Shown: piece by piece, positions 1 through 7,434 of the stretch
How positions within the stretch are numbered: the first letter of the stretch is position 1
How the letters are laid out: each line of letters opens with the position of its first letter
From: Pseudomonadota bacterium
GTDB lineage: Bacteria > Pseudomonadota > Gammaproteobacteria > Burkholderiales > Burkholderiaceae
Assembly (NCBI GenBank): GCA_021778935.1
Contig: JAJYBQ010000016.1
Span: forward strand, 1 to 19,742
Direction: 5' to 3'
DNA length: 19,742 bases
Translations under genes and position numbers: made by a program
The notes under the pieces: generated by a model
The model's input: the letters and a program-made list of their open reading frames with translations, nothing else
Told to the model about the DNA's origin: nothing
Database searches by the model: none

Positions 1-806
1 ACAATCGCACCAAGGCCATGGCCATGGTCGGAATGACCATCGGCATGAGCTTCGTGCTTTCGCTCATCGCCGGCCCCGCGCTCTACGACGCCATCAGCGT
101 TCCCGGCATGTTCATCCTGACCGGCGTGCTCGCGCTGGGAGCGATCGCGGTGGTACGCTGGGTGGTGCCCGACGTTCCCATGAGCACCCACGCCGAGGAG
201 ATCCAGGGACACTGGGCGCGCGCCGTCTTCACTCCCGCGCTTCTGAAGCTCGACTTCTCGATCTTCGTGGTCAACTTCCTGCAGCTGAGCATGTTCGTCG
301 TGCTGCCGGTCGCACTGGTCAAGTACGCCGGCATTCCTCTGCTGCATCACTGGATGATCTATCTGCCGGTGACGATCATTTCGTTCGCCCTGGCCATCCC
401 GGGGATCATCCAGGCGGAACGGCACGGCCACATGAAAACCGTGTTCGTGGGCGCGGTGGCCCTGCTCCTCGTGACCATGATTCTGTTCGCCCTGGGCTAT
501 CGCAGCACGTTCGGGCTGATCGCCGGCCTGTTCCTGTTTTTCGTCGCGTTCAACCTGATGGAGGCGTTGCTGCCGTCGCTGGTGTCCCGCACCGCGCCGC
601 CGTCCCGCAAAGGGCTGGCGCTGGGCATCTACAACACCGGGCAGTCGCTCGGGCTCTTTGCCGGCGGCGCGCTCGGCGGCCTGCTCGCGCAGTACGCCGG
701 CCCGCGGACGGTGTTCCTGGTCGCCGCGGCGATCGCTGCGGTCTGGCTCGCGGTCGCCGTCACCATAACGCCACCGGTGCGCCGCACACCGCGGCCCGCC
801 GCCTGA
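1..806 (+). CDS. MFS transporter, C-terminal part (5' end outside window)
   Basis: Probable 12-helix major facilitator superfamily permease of the inner membrane, exporting or importing a small molecule by proton-coupled transport. The frame is open from base 3 to the TGA at 804-806, so the true start lies upstream; the ATG at 18 is internal. The first residues visible read NRTKAMAMVGMTIGMSF, which fits the loop and helix in the middle of the N-terminal half of drug-efflux-type MFS proteins. Six to seven further hydrophobic segments follow, including a late glycine-rich helix (GLALGIYNTGQSLG) typical of the second helix bundle, and a short basic, proline-rich cytoplasmic tail. The substrate cannot be told. 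It is followed by a separate promoter for rpmB, so it is probably the end of an upstream unit. Family call is fairly sure, specificity unknown. Confidence 0.85.
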   Translation, partial: NRTKAMAMVGMTIGMSFVLSLIAGPALYDAISVPGMFILTGVLALGAIAVVRWVVPDVPMSTHAEEIQGHWARAVFTPALLKLDFSIFVVNFLQLSMFVVLPVALVKYAGIPLLHHWMIYLPVTIISFALAIPGIIQAERHGHMKTVFVGAVALLLVTMILFALGYRSTFGLIAGLFLFFVAFNLMEALLPSLVSRTAPPSRKGLALGIYNTGQSLGLFAGGALGGLLAQYAGPRTVFLVAAAIAAVWLAVAVTITPPVRRTPRPAA

Positions 807-924
807 GCGAGTCGGGCCGGATACGCCGCACGTGCGCGGAGACACGAATGCGGGTGCCCGCGCCCCCATCCCGGAGACGGCAGGCCGTATGGCGCGACCT
901 CCGTCGCCAGGAATGATTTTCGGA

Positions 925-930
925 TATAAT
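925..930 (+). promoter_or_regulatory. -10 box (TATAAT) of the rpmB-rpmG promoter
   Basis: A perfect TATAAT lies 44 bases upstream of the rpmB start, in an AT-rich patch within an otherwise GC-rich 168-base gap after the MFS gene. No good -35 hexamer sits 16-18 bases upstream, so the promoter either relies on other elements or has a weak -35. Confidence 0.6.
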
Positions 931-974
931 TTCCGGCTTTATCCGCCCCGGTCGGGCACAGAAGGAACATCAAC

Positions 975-1208
975 ATGGCTCGCGTCTGCATCGTCACGAA
1001 AAAGCGGCCGATGGTCGGAAACCGCGTTTCGCACGCGAACAACAAGACCAAGCGCCGCTTCCTGCCGAACCTGCAATATCGCCGTTTCTGGCTCGAAGAC
1101 CAGAAGCGCTGGATCCGCCTGCGCATCAGCAACGCCGCGCTGCGCACGATCGACAAGCTCGGCATCGACGCGGTCGTCGCCGATCTGCAGGCCAAGGGCG
1201 AGATCTAG
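975..1208 (+). CDS. rpmB: 50S ribosomal protein bL28
   Basis: Structural protein of the large ribosomal subunit. The 77-residue product begins [20 protein letters not shown], the usual bL28 N-terminus, has the conserved basic [13 protein letters not shown] stretch, and matches the family's usual length of 77-78 residues. An AGAAGGAA Shine-Dalgarno about 7 bases before the ATG supports the start. It is followed 49 bases later by rpmG, the usual proteobacterial pair, and both are probably transcribed from the TATAAT promoter at 925 to the terminator at 1451-1482. Confidence 0.97.
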   Translation: MARVCIVTKKRPMVGNRVSHANNKTKRRFLPNLQYRRFWLEDQKRWIRLRISNAALRTIDKLGIDAVVADLQAKGEI

Positions 1209-1257
1209 GAATCTCGGGGGCCGGAAGGCGCCCGTCACCACATAACCGGAGATCACC

Positions 1258-1425
1258 ATGGCAAAAGGAGCGCGGGAGAAGATCAAGCTGGAATCCTCGG
1301 CGGGAACCGGCCACTTCTACACGACGACCAAGAACAAGCGCACCAAACCGGAGAAGATGGAACTCATGAAGTTCGATCCGGTGGCGCGCAAGCATGTGAG
1401 CTATAAGGAAACCAAGCTCAAGTAA
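1258..1425 (+). CDS. rpmG: 50S ribosomal protein bL33, zinc-free type
   Basis: A 55-residue large-subunit protein starting [20 protein letters not shown] and ending in SYKETKLK, as in proteobacterial bL33. It contains no cysteine, so it is the form that lacks the zinc-binding CxxC pairs. CCGGAGATCACC just before the ATG gives a good ribosome-binding site (GGAG, 7 bases away). It is the second gene of the rpmB-rpmG unit and is followed 25 bases later by a strong hairpin terminator. Confidence 0.96.
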   Translation: MAKGAREKIKLESSAGTGHFYTTTKNKRTKPEKMELMKFDPVARKHVSYKETKLK

Positions 1426-1450
1426 CGCCGCGGCAGCGTTGCTGCAAGGT

Positions 1451-1482
1451 AAAAAAATCCCGGCGTTGCCGGGATTTTTTTT
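1451..1482. terminator. Bidirectional rho-independent terminator between rpmG and the desaturase gene
   Basis: An A7 run, the perfect stem ATCCCGGC / GCCGGGAT (1457-1464 and 1468-1475) with a 3-base GTT loop, then a T8 run. Because it has A on the left and T on the right it works in both directions, ending rpmB-rpmG on the plus strand and the convergent desaturase transcript on the minus strand. Confidence 0.93.
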
Positions 1483-1548
1483 ATCCCTCGCCCCGCTCCT
1501 GCAGACGGGAACGGGCGAAGATGCACCGCAAGGAAAAGTCCGGGGACG

Positions 1549-2751
1549 TCAAACCGGCGCCGGCGCGTAGGCGCGAATGCGCGCAGCGATCTCTTCCAGC
1601 GCTCGGCTGCCGCTGGCCTCGGCCCGGGCAACCCAATCCTGCAGGTTATGCAGCATCTGCTCGCGCGACGCCGCCGCCTGCATCCAGATCTGCGCCAGCT
1701 CGGCGCGCATTTCCACCACGGTATGCAGCGCGCGGCTGTGGCGCAACAGATCGCTCAGCGACTCCCGCTGCGGTTCGGGAACATCCGACATGTCCTTGTG
1801 GATCCAGCGCTGCAACCCGGAAAACCGGGCGCGATCCGCCGAGGCAAGCTTGGCAACTTCCCGGCGGAACTCGCGACGGACCTCCCGCGCGAAACGCGCG
1901 AGCAGTTCGTAGCGATTGTTGATCAGGGTCTGCAAAGTACCCAATTCGATCTGCGTGTGCGTCGTCGCGCCGTCCAGGATCTGCGGTTTGGGAGCGACCC
2001 GCAGAACCTTCGCCAGACCGAGCGACTGCAAGATGCGGATGTAGCCCCAGCCGATGTCGAATTCATACCACTTGTAGGAGAGCTTCGCCGAGGTCGGGAA
2101 GGTATGGTGGTTGTTGTGCAGTTCCTCGCCGCCGATCAGCCATCCGAGCGGAGAAATGTTGGTGCTGGCGTCGGGGCAGTCGAAATTGCGATATCCCCAG
2201 AAGTGCGCGACGCCGTTGACCACGCCGGCGGCAAAAAACGGAATCCACATCATCTGCACGGCCCAAACCGCGATCCCGGCAACGCCGAAGAGCAGGAAAT
2301 CGGCCACCAGCATGGTCCCGCAACCCTGCCAGATCCAGCGGGAATAGAGGTTGCGCTCGATCCAGTCATCGGGCGTGCCACGGCTGAAGCGGGCGATCGT
2401 TTCCGAGTTCTTCCGCTCCGCCATGTAGAGTTCCGAGCCGCGCAGCAGCACGGTGCGCAGCCCGCGCGTCTGCGGGCTGTGCGGGTCTTCCGCCGTCTCG
2501 CACCTGGCGTGGTGCTTGCGGTGCACGGAAACCCAGTCGCGGGTCTGCATCCCGGTCGTCAGCCACAGCCACAAACGGAAGAAGTGACTCACGATCGGGT
2601 GCAGATCCAGGGCCCGATGCGCCTGCGAACGGTGCAGGTAAATGGTCACCGCGGCAATCGTCACGTGGGTCATCGCCAAGGTGGCGAACACCGTCTGCCA
2701 CGCCGTCAGGCCCAGCAGTCCGTTGTGCAGGAAATTCAGCACCGATTCCAT
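1549..2751 (-). CDS. Membrane fatty acid desaturase (acyl-CoA delta-9 desaturase-like)
   Basis: Di-iron, oxygen-dependent integral membrane enzyme that introduces a cis double bond into acyl chains, adjusting membrane fluidity. In the 400-residue product the three histidine clusters are intact: HRSQAH at 40-45, HRKHH at 77-81 and HNNHH at 212-216, with a further conserved His at 183 (NGVAHFWGYRNF). Hydrophobic stretches near 20-38, 57-70 and 145-180 give the hairpins that hold the iron site. Residues after about 260 form a long charged helical extension, discussed in the findings. The start at 2751 is chosen over an ATG at 2775 because GGAGA lies 5 bases upstream. It lies 98 bases after the MscS gene on the same strand and may be its operon tail, and it ends at the shared bidirectional terminator. 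The exact double-bond position cannot be told. Confidence 0.9.
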   Translation of the reverse strand: MESVLNFLHNGLLGLTAWQTVFATLAMTHVTIAAVTIYLHRSQAHRALDLHPIVSHFFRLWLWLTTGMQTRDWVSVHRKHHARCETAEDPHSPQTRGLRTVLLRGSELYMAERKNSETIARFSRGTPDDWIERNLYSRWIWQGCGTMLVADFLLFGVAGIAVWAVQMMWIPFFAAGVVNGVAHFWGYRNFDCPDASTNISPLGWLIGGEELHNNHHTFPTSAKLSYKWYEFDIGWGYIRILQSLGLAKVLRVAPKPQILDGATTHTQIELGTLQTLINNRYELLARFAREVRREFRREVAKLASADRARFSGLQRWIHKDMSDVPEPQRESLSDLLRHSRALHTVVEMRAELAQIWMQAAASREQMLHNLQDWVARAEASGSRALEEIAARIRAYAPAPV

Positions 2752-2849
2752 CGTGTCTCCGCAAATCCATGGCAAAAGAAAATTGCTCCGATGTTACAGG
2801 AGTAACGGGGAATCGGAAAGCGCGTACGGGAATTCCGCATTCAAGAACG

Positions 2850-4154
2850 CTAGGGAGTCTGCGGGGCCAATTCGATCCCGCCCGCCCGGAGGCGCTCATA
2901 TGCCGCCTTGGCGACGCCCGACTGAATCCTTCCCGTCCCGCTTTCCGGATCGGCGATCCAGAACCGCAGTTCCCACAGCAGGTTACCCCCGGGAAACTCG
3001 ATGAGGCGCGCCTCCGGCGCCGGATCCGCCAGTACCCGCGGAACCGACGCCGCCGCGGCCTCCAACTCCGCCTGCAGATAGCCCGCATCCCGTCCCTGCC
3101 GCACGGCGATCCGGATGTGCAGATTGACCCGACGGTCGGTCAAGGTCGTGTTGACGACGGGCTGCGAGACCAGGATCTCGTTGGGTACCGTAGCCTCCGT
3201 GCCATCGCCGGCGCGCAGCAGGGTGTAGCGGGCGGTGATCCGCGTGACTTCGCCCTGGTACTTGTCCGCGGCGACGATGATGTCGCCGATTCGCAGACTG
3301 CGGTCCAGCAGCAGGATGAACCCACTCACGTAGTTGCTGACGATCCGCTGCAGGCCAAGCCCCAGACCGACGCCCAAGGCGCCGCCGAAGACCGACAGGA
3401 TCGTCAGATCGATCCCCGAAACCGCAAGTGCGAACAGCAGTCCGGCGACCAGGAATGCCGCGCGCGCAAGCCGCCCGAGGACCAGGCGCAGGTTCGGATC
3501 CAACCCCGGTTCGACGCTCAACCGCTCTTCCACCAGCGAACCGGCCCACATCGCAGCAAGCAGCGCACTCAGCGTGGTGACGGAGCCGACCAGCAGCGCC
3601 CATACCGACACGGCGGTATTGCCCAGCGGAATGCGCGTCGCGTCGAGCCAGGCCACCACGTCGCCCAACGCACCGGTCGCGTACAGGCCGGTACCCGCGA
3701 GCGCGAACGTCACGATGGCGCGCTCGAAGCGCACGATGATCGTCGCGGAATGGAGCCCGTGGCGCAGCAGGTAGAACAGCAGGCGGACCACCGCCAGGGT
3801 GCCCACCAGGACGGCAGCGAACCGGATCAGGCGCGCATCGCTGGGTCCCTCGATCACATGCGTGACCCGCAGGGCGCCTTCGCCGACCCATAGCAGCAGA
3901 AATGCGAAAAGCGGATACGCGATATAGAGCAACCCGTCGATCGTCGCCGGCAAGGTCTTGTGACGCGCGTCGCCATTCGCGATCGCCGACGCGCGGCCGC
4001 CGCCCCACTGCGCCAGAGCGCGCTCGGCAAACCACGCCGCCACCAGAGCGGCCACGATCACCACCGCCTGCCACGCGTGCTGGGGGCGCGACAGGCCGTT
4101 GGCGATCGCGTGGATCAGTTCCTGGATCGGTGACGGATCGCCGTTCTGCATCAT
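2850..4154 (-). CDS. MscS-family mechanosensitive ion channel
   Basis: Inner-membrane channel that probably releases solutes on osmotic downshock. The 434-residue protein has hydrophobic segments near 29-44, 74-92, 110-130, 147-165, 180-203 and 232-246, then the diagnostic pore helix and hinge (GALGVGLGLGLQRIVSNY, 258-275) followed by GFILLLDRSLRIGD, the entry into the cytoplasmic beta domain (VPNEILVSQPVVN, 323-335). The Gly/Ala alternation of the pore helix is as in MscS. It is longer than E. coli MscS (286 residues) because of extra N-terminal helices, as in many paralogues. The start ATG overlaps the TGA of the upstream methyltransferase gene (ATGA), which implies translational coupling; a second ATG follows immediately, so the start could be one codon later. 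No gating data can be inferred. Confidence 0.92.
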   Translation of the reverse strand: MMQNGDPSPIQELIHAIANGLSRPQHAWQAVVIVAALVAAWFAERALAQWGGGRASAIANGDARHKTLPATIDGLLYIAYPLFAFLLLWVGEGALRVTHVIEGPSDARLIRFAAVLVGTLAVVRLLFYLLRHGLHSATIIVRFERAIVTFALAGTGLYATGALGDVVAWLDATRIPLGNTAVSVWALLVGSVTTLSALLAAMWAGSLVEERLSVEPGLDPNLRLVLGRLARAAFLVAGLLFALAVSGIDLTILSVFGGALGVGLGLGLQRIVSNYVSGFILLLDRSLRIGDIIVAADKYQGEVTRITARYTLLRAGDGTEATVPNEILVSQPVVNTTLTDRRVNLHIRIAVRQGRDAGYLQAELEAAAASVPRVLADPAPEARLIEFPGGNLLWELRFWIADPESGTGRIQSGVAKAAYERLRAGGIELAPQTP

Positions 4155-5590
4155 CCGCGCGCGCGCTCCAGAACCGCCGCAAAAAACCCGTCGCACCCGT
4201 GCAGATGCGGCAGCATGACGAACCACGGCGCAAAACGCGCCGCATAGTCGACCTCGATCCCCTGCGCCGCCAGGATTGCGGGCGCATCGACGACCGCGAA
4301 CTGCGGATGGTCGGCGACGAACTGCTCGATCATCTCCTGGTTTTCCTCGGCCAACACCGAGCAGGTCGAATACACCAACCGCCCGCCGGGCTTGACGAGG
4401 CGCGCCGCACCGGCGAGCACGGCCGCCTGTACGCCCTTCAGCCGCGCCACTTCGCGTTCGTCGAATCGCCACTTGAGATCGGGATTGCGCCGCAGCGTCC
4501 CCGTTCCCGAACAGGGTGCATCGACGAGCACCCGGTCGATCTTGCCCGCGAGGCGCTTGACGCGTACGTCCACCTCGCTCGCGATTGCCGCCGGATACAC
4601 GTTCGACAGGCCACTGCCCGCGAGGCGCGGCCCCAGGCCGGCAAGCCGTTTGGCATGCACATCGAAGGCATAGAGCCGCCCGGTGGAGCGCATGAGCGCG
4701 CCCAGTGCCAGGGTCTTTCCTCCCGCACCGGCGCAGAAATCCACCACCATTTCACCGCGCCGCGGCGCAACCAGCCGCGCGATCAACTGGCTGCCTTCAT
4801 CCTGCACCTCGATCAGCCCGTCCTTGTACAACGGCCAGCGGGTGAGTGCCGGTTTCTCCGTCAGCCGAATCCCATCGGGGCTGTATGGGGTCGGTTCGGC
4901 CCCCAGCGGCGCGTGGATGCGAGTCGCGCTGCGCAATTCGGCCAACACCGCATCGCGGTCGGCCTTCAGCGTATTGACGCGCAGATCGAGCGGCGCGGGC
5001 TGCGCCAGCGCGTCAAACAAGGCGCGCCACTCCTGCGGATACTGCGCCTGCACCCGCGCAAACAGCCACGACGGCGCTTCGGCCTGCACCGCCGGCGGCG
5101 CATGCCGCAGATCGATGTCCATCGCGCTGCGCACGGCGCGCTCGTCACCGCGCAGGCTGCGGGAGCCCAGTGCCGCGATGCCGTGCTGACGCGCCAAGAC
5201 CGCCAATGCCGCCAGGCGTGGCGCACGCAGGGGATCGGCGGTCTGCAGGATCCAGCGCAGGCTCGCAAGACGGCGCAGCGCGTCGAACGCCGCTTCCGCG
5301 ACGAGGCTGCGGTCGCGCGGTCCCAACTGGCGATCCATCTTGAAGTGCCGGGACATGAGCGCGTCGGCCGGACCGTCGAACCGCAACAGCACCGCCAGCA
5401 GCTTCGCCAGGCTGTCGACGACCTGCGAGGTGATGCGTACCGGACGCTCGCCGCCGGTAGCGGGGACTGCCGCCTCGCCCATCTCGACGTCCCGCTCCGC
5501 CACCACCCGCGGCGCTCGGCGCGTCGCGGTTGTTGCCGGTCTCGCGGTCTTCGCGGTCTTTGCCGCCTTTGCGGTCTTCATGGTTCGCAT
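4151..5590 (-). CDS. RsmB-like RNA (cytosine-C5)-methyltransferase
   Basis: SAM-dependent enzyme of the Fmu/Sun (RsmB) family that methylates cytosine C5 in RNA, most likely 16S rRNA. In the 479-residue product the SAM loop DFCAGAGGK is at 284-292, motif IV DAPCSGTG at 357-364 (Cys360, product release) and motif VI YSTCS with the nucleophile Cys410. An N-terminal NusB-like helical region precedes them. Many betaproteobacteria carry a separate canonical rsmB elsewhere, so this purN-linked copy may be a paralogue with another target; hence no symbol. The start at 5590 is chosen because AGGAG lies 8 bases upstream inside purN. An alternative ATG at 5581 overlaps the purN stop as ATGA but is 17 bases from that site. 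The N-terminus has a Lys-Thr-Ala tandem repeat (see findings). The 3' end overlaps the mscS start by 4 bases. Confidence 0.88.
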   Translation of the reverse strand: MRTMKTAKAAKTAKTARPATTATRRAPRVVAERDVEMGEAAVPATGGERPVRITSQVVDSLAKLLAVLLRFDGPADALMSRHFKMDRQLGPRDRSLVAEAAFDALRRLASLRWILQTADPLRAPRLAALAVLARQHGIAALGSRSLRGDERAVRSAMDIDLRHAPPAVQAEAPSWLFARVQAQYPQEWRALFDALAQPAPLDLRVNTLKADRDAVLAELRSATRIHAPLGAEPTPYSPDGIRLTEKPALTRWPLYKDGLIEVQDEGSQLIARLVAPRRGEMVVDFCAGAGGKTLALGALMRSTGRLYAFDVHAKRLAGLGPRLAGSGLSNVYPAAIASEVDVRVKRLAGKIDRVLVDAPCSGTGTLRRNPDLKWRFDEREVARLKGVQAAVLAGAARLVKPGGRLVYSTCSVLAEENQEMIEQFVADHPQFAVVDAPAILAAQGIEVDYAARFAPWFVMLPHLHGCDGFFAAVLERARG

Positions 5591-6246
5591 TGCAACAACT
5601 CCTGCCGGCTCAGGCCGCGGACCGCGACCCGCCCTCCTTCGAGCCGCACCGCGCCCGCGAGCAACCAGCGGACGCAGCGCGGCAACAGCCCATGCTCCAT
5701 CGCCAGCACCCGCGCCGCCAGCGACTCCTCGGTATCGGACGGATCGACCGCCAGCGCCGCCTGACCGATGATCGGTCCCGCGTCGAGTTCTCCGGTGACG
5801 AAATGCACCGTCGTGCCATGTACGCGCACGCCGGCCTCGATCGCCCGGCGGTGGGTCGCCAGCCCGGGGAACGCCGGCAGCAGCGAAGGATGGATGTTGA
5901 TCAGGCGACCGGCGTAATGGGCGACGACGGCGGGCGTGAGCACACGCATGAATCCGGCCAGGATCACCAGGGCCGGATCGAACATGTCGATGGCTGCGCA
6001 CAAATCCGCATCGAAGTCCTCGCGCGACGGATATCCGGTGTGATCCAGAACGCGAGTCGCCACGCCGTACTCCTGGGCGATCGCCAGACCGCGCACGCCG
6101 GGACGATTGGAGACGACCGCAGCGATACGGGCATTCGCGGTGTCGGCCCAGTTTTCGTCGCGCGCCGTGCGCAGGATGGCATCGAGGTTGCTGCCGCGAC
6201 CGGAGATCAGGCAGACGATGTTTTTCGGGGGGAATGGTTCGCGCAT
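5578..6246 (-). CDS. purN: Phosphoribosylglycinamide formyltransferase 1
   Basis: Third step of purine synthesis: transfers formyl from 10-formyl-tetrahydrofolate to glycinamide ribonucleotide, in the cytosol. The 222-residue protein has the phosphate-binding GRGSN at 16-20, the catalytic Asn117 and His119 in NIHPSLLPAFPG, and Asp155 in GELDAGPII. These correspond to E. coli Asn106, His108 and Asp144. Length fits the family (about 210-220). The ATG at 6246 is chosen because the sequence just before the family's usual start (MREPFPPKNIVCLISGRGSN) shows no homologous residues. It is the first gene of a minus-strand unit with the methyltransferase and MscS genes. A TACAAT at 6257-6262 on the minus strand is only 11 bases from the ATG, so if it is a -10 box the message would have a very short leader. 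It diverges from ribF. Confidence 0.95.
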   Translation of the reverse strand: MREPFPPKNIVCLISGRGSNLDAILRTARDENWADTANARIAAVVSNRPGVRGLAIAQEYGVATRVLDHTGYPSREDFDADLCAAIDMFDPALVILAGFMRVLTPAVVAHYAGRLINIHPSLLPAFPGLATHRRAIEAGVRVHGTTVHFVTGELDAGPIIGQAALAVDPSDTEESLAARVLAMEHGLLPRCVRWLLAGAVRLEGGRVAVRGLSRQELLQCEP

Positions 6247-6416
6247 TGTCCGCGAGATTGTACCGGGTCGAGTCGGAAACCATGGAAAATCAAGGCATTC
6301 GAGGAAGAAACCGTATACTTCCCACCCTCGCCCCCGCCCTTTCCTGCACGCCGGAGAGGGGGAACGGACGTCCCTGCGCCAACGCCCTGCCGCATCTTGA
6401 AACCGACACCGCCGCC

Positions 6417-7382
6417 GTGACGACACCCTGCAGTCCCTCGATCCGGATTTTCCGCGGCCCGCCGCCGGCGGCCGCGCGCGCGCCCTGCGCCCTGGCGATC
6501 GGCAATTTCGACGGGGTGCATCGCGGCCACCGGGCACTGCTCGCGCGCGTGGCGCAAGCCGCCCGGGAGCGGGGACTCGTTCCGGCAGCCATGACCTTCG
6601 AGCCGCACCCGCGCGAATTCTTCCAGCCCGATGCAGCGCCGGCGCGAGTCGCCAACCTGCGCGACAAGGTCGTCGGCCTGCGCAGCGCCGGGATCGAACG
6701 CGTGTTCGTGCTGCATTTCAACGCCCGTCTGGCCCAACTGCCGGCGGAGCGCTTCCTCGATGAGGTCCTGATCGCCGATTGCGCGATGCGCTGGCTGATC
6801 GTCGGCAACGATTTCCGCTTCGGCACCCGGCGCACGGGAGATATCGCGCTGCTGCGCGCCCGGGCACCGCAACGGGGATTTGAGGTCCATGCACTCGAGA
6901 CCGTCCTGCACGACGGCGAACGGATCTCCAGTTCCGCCGTGCGTGCAGCGCTGATTGCCGGCGACCTCAATCGCGCGCAAGCGCTGCTGGGCCACCGCTA
7001 CCATATCAGCGGGCGCGTGCTGCATGGCGCCAAGCTTGGACGGCAAATCGGCTTCCCGACCATCAACCTGCGCATTCCGCACAAACGCCCCGCAGCGAGC
7101 GGCATCTACGCGGTACTGGTCCACGGACTGGGTGCGCCGCGGCCGGGCGTGGCCAGCATCGGCCTGCGTCCCACGATCGACGCCGACGGCCGCTGGCTGC
7201 TGGAAGTGCATCTCTTCGACTTCCAGCAGGAAATCTACGGCCGACTCGTCCGGGTCGAATTCCTGCAGAAGCTGCGTGACGAGGCGAAGTTCGACACGAT
7301 CGTCGAACTGACCGCCGCCATCGAGCGCGACGCGGCGCACGCCCGTGCGATCATCCGCGGGTGGACGACGACTTCGGCGTAA
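6417..7382 (+). CDS. ribF: Bifunctional riboflavin kinase / FAD synthetase
   Basis: Phosphorylates riboflavin to FMN and adenylates FMN to FAD, in the cytosol. The N-terminal nucleotidyltransferase domain shows GNFDGVHRGH at 29-38. The C-terminal flavokinase domain begins about residue 199 with GRVLHGAKLGRQIGFPTINL, whose GFPTINL is the PTxN flavokinase motif. With the GTG start at 6417 the protein is 321 residues, close to E. coli RibF (313), and begins just before the IRIFRG segment usual in beta RibF. The frame is open upstream and an ATG at 6282 would add 45 residues of unconserved sequence, so the start is not certain; no clear Shine-Dalgarno is seen. It heads the ribF-ileS-lspA-coaBC-dut series. 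A TATACT at 6314-6319 is a possible -10 box. Confidence 0.93.
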   Translation: MTTPCSPSIRIFRGPPPAAARAPCALAIGNFDGVHRGHRALLARVAQAARERGLVPAAMTFEPHPREFFQPDAAPARVANLRDKVVGLRSAGIERVFVLHFNARLAQLPAERFLDEVLIADCAMRWLIVGNDFRFGTRRTGDIALLRARAPQRGFEVHALETVLHDGERISSSAVRAALIAGDLNRAQALLGHRYHISGRVLHGAKLGRQIGFPTINLRIPHKRPAASGIYAVLVHGLGAPRPGVASIGLRPTIDADGRWLLEVHLFDFQQEIYGRLVRVEFLQKLRDEAKFDTIVELTAAIERDAAHARAIIRGWTTTSA

Positions 7383-7434
7383 ACCTTTGCGCGGCGCGCA
7401 AGTTTCCCTCTCCAACGCGACGAACTGACAAGGC

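Noticed and set aside
827..836. CGCACGTGCG palindrome downstream of the MFS gene
   Set aside because: Ten bases only, no T-run, expected by chance in GC-rich DNA; not enough for a terminator or operator call.
3902..5764. 620-codon plus-strand frame antisense to the RNA methyltransferase and purN
   Set aside because: Arg/Gln-rich shadow; both minus-strand genes have intact catalytic motifs and overlapping starts and stops.
7387..7401. TTGCGC-GGC-GCGCAA hairpin between ribF and ileS
   Set aside because: Six-base stem followed by a weak GTTT; too small to claim an attenuator, and no leader or T-box is expected in this group.
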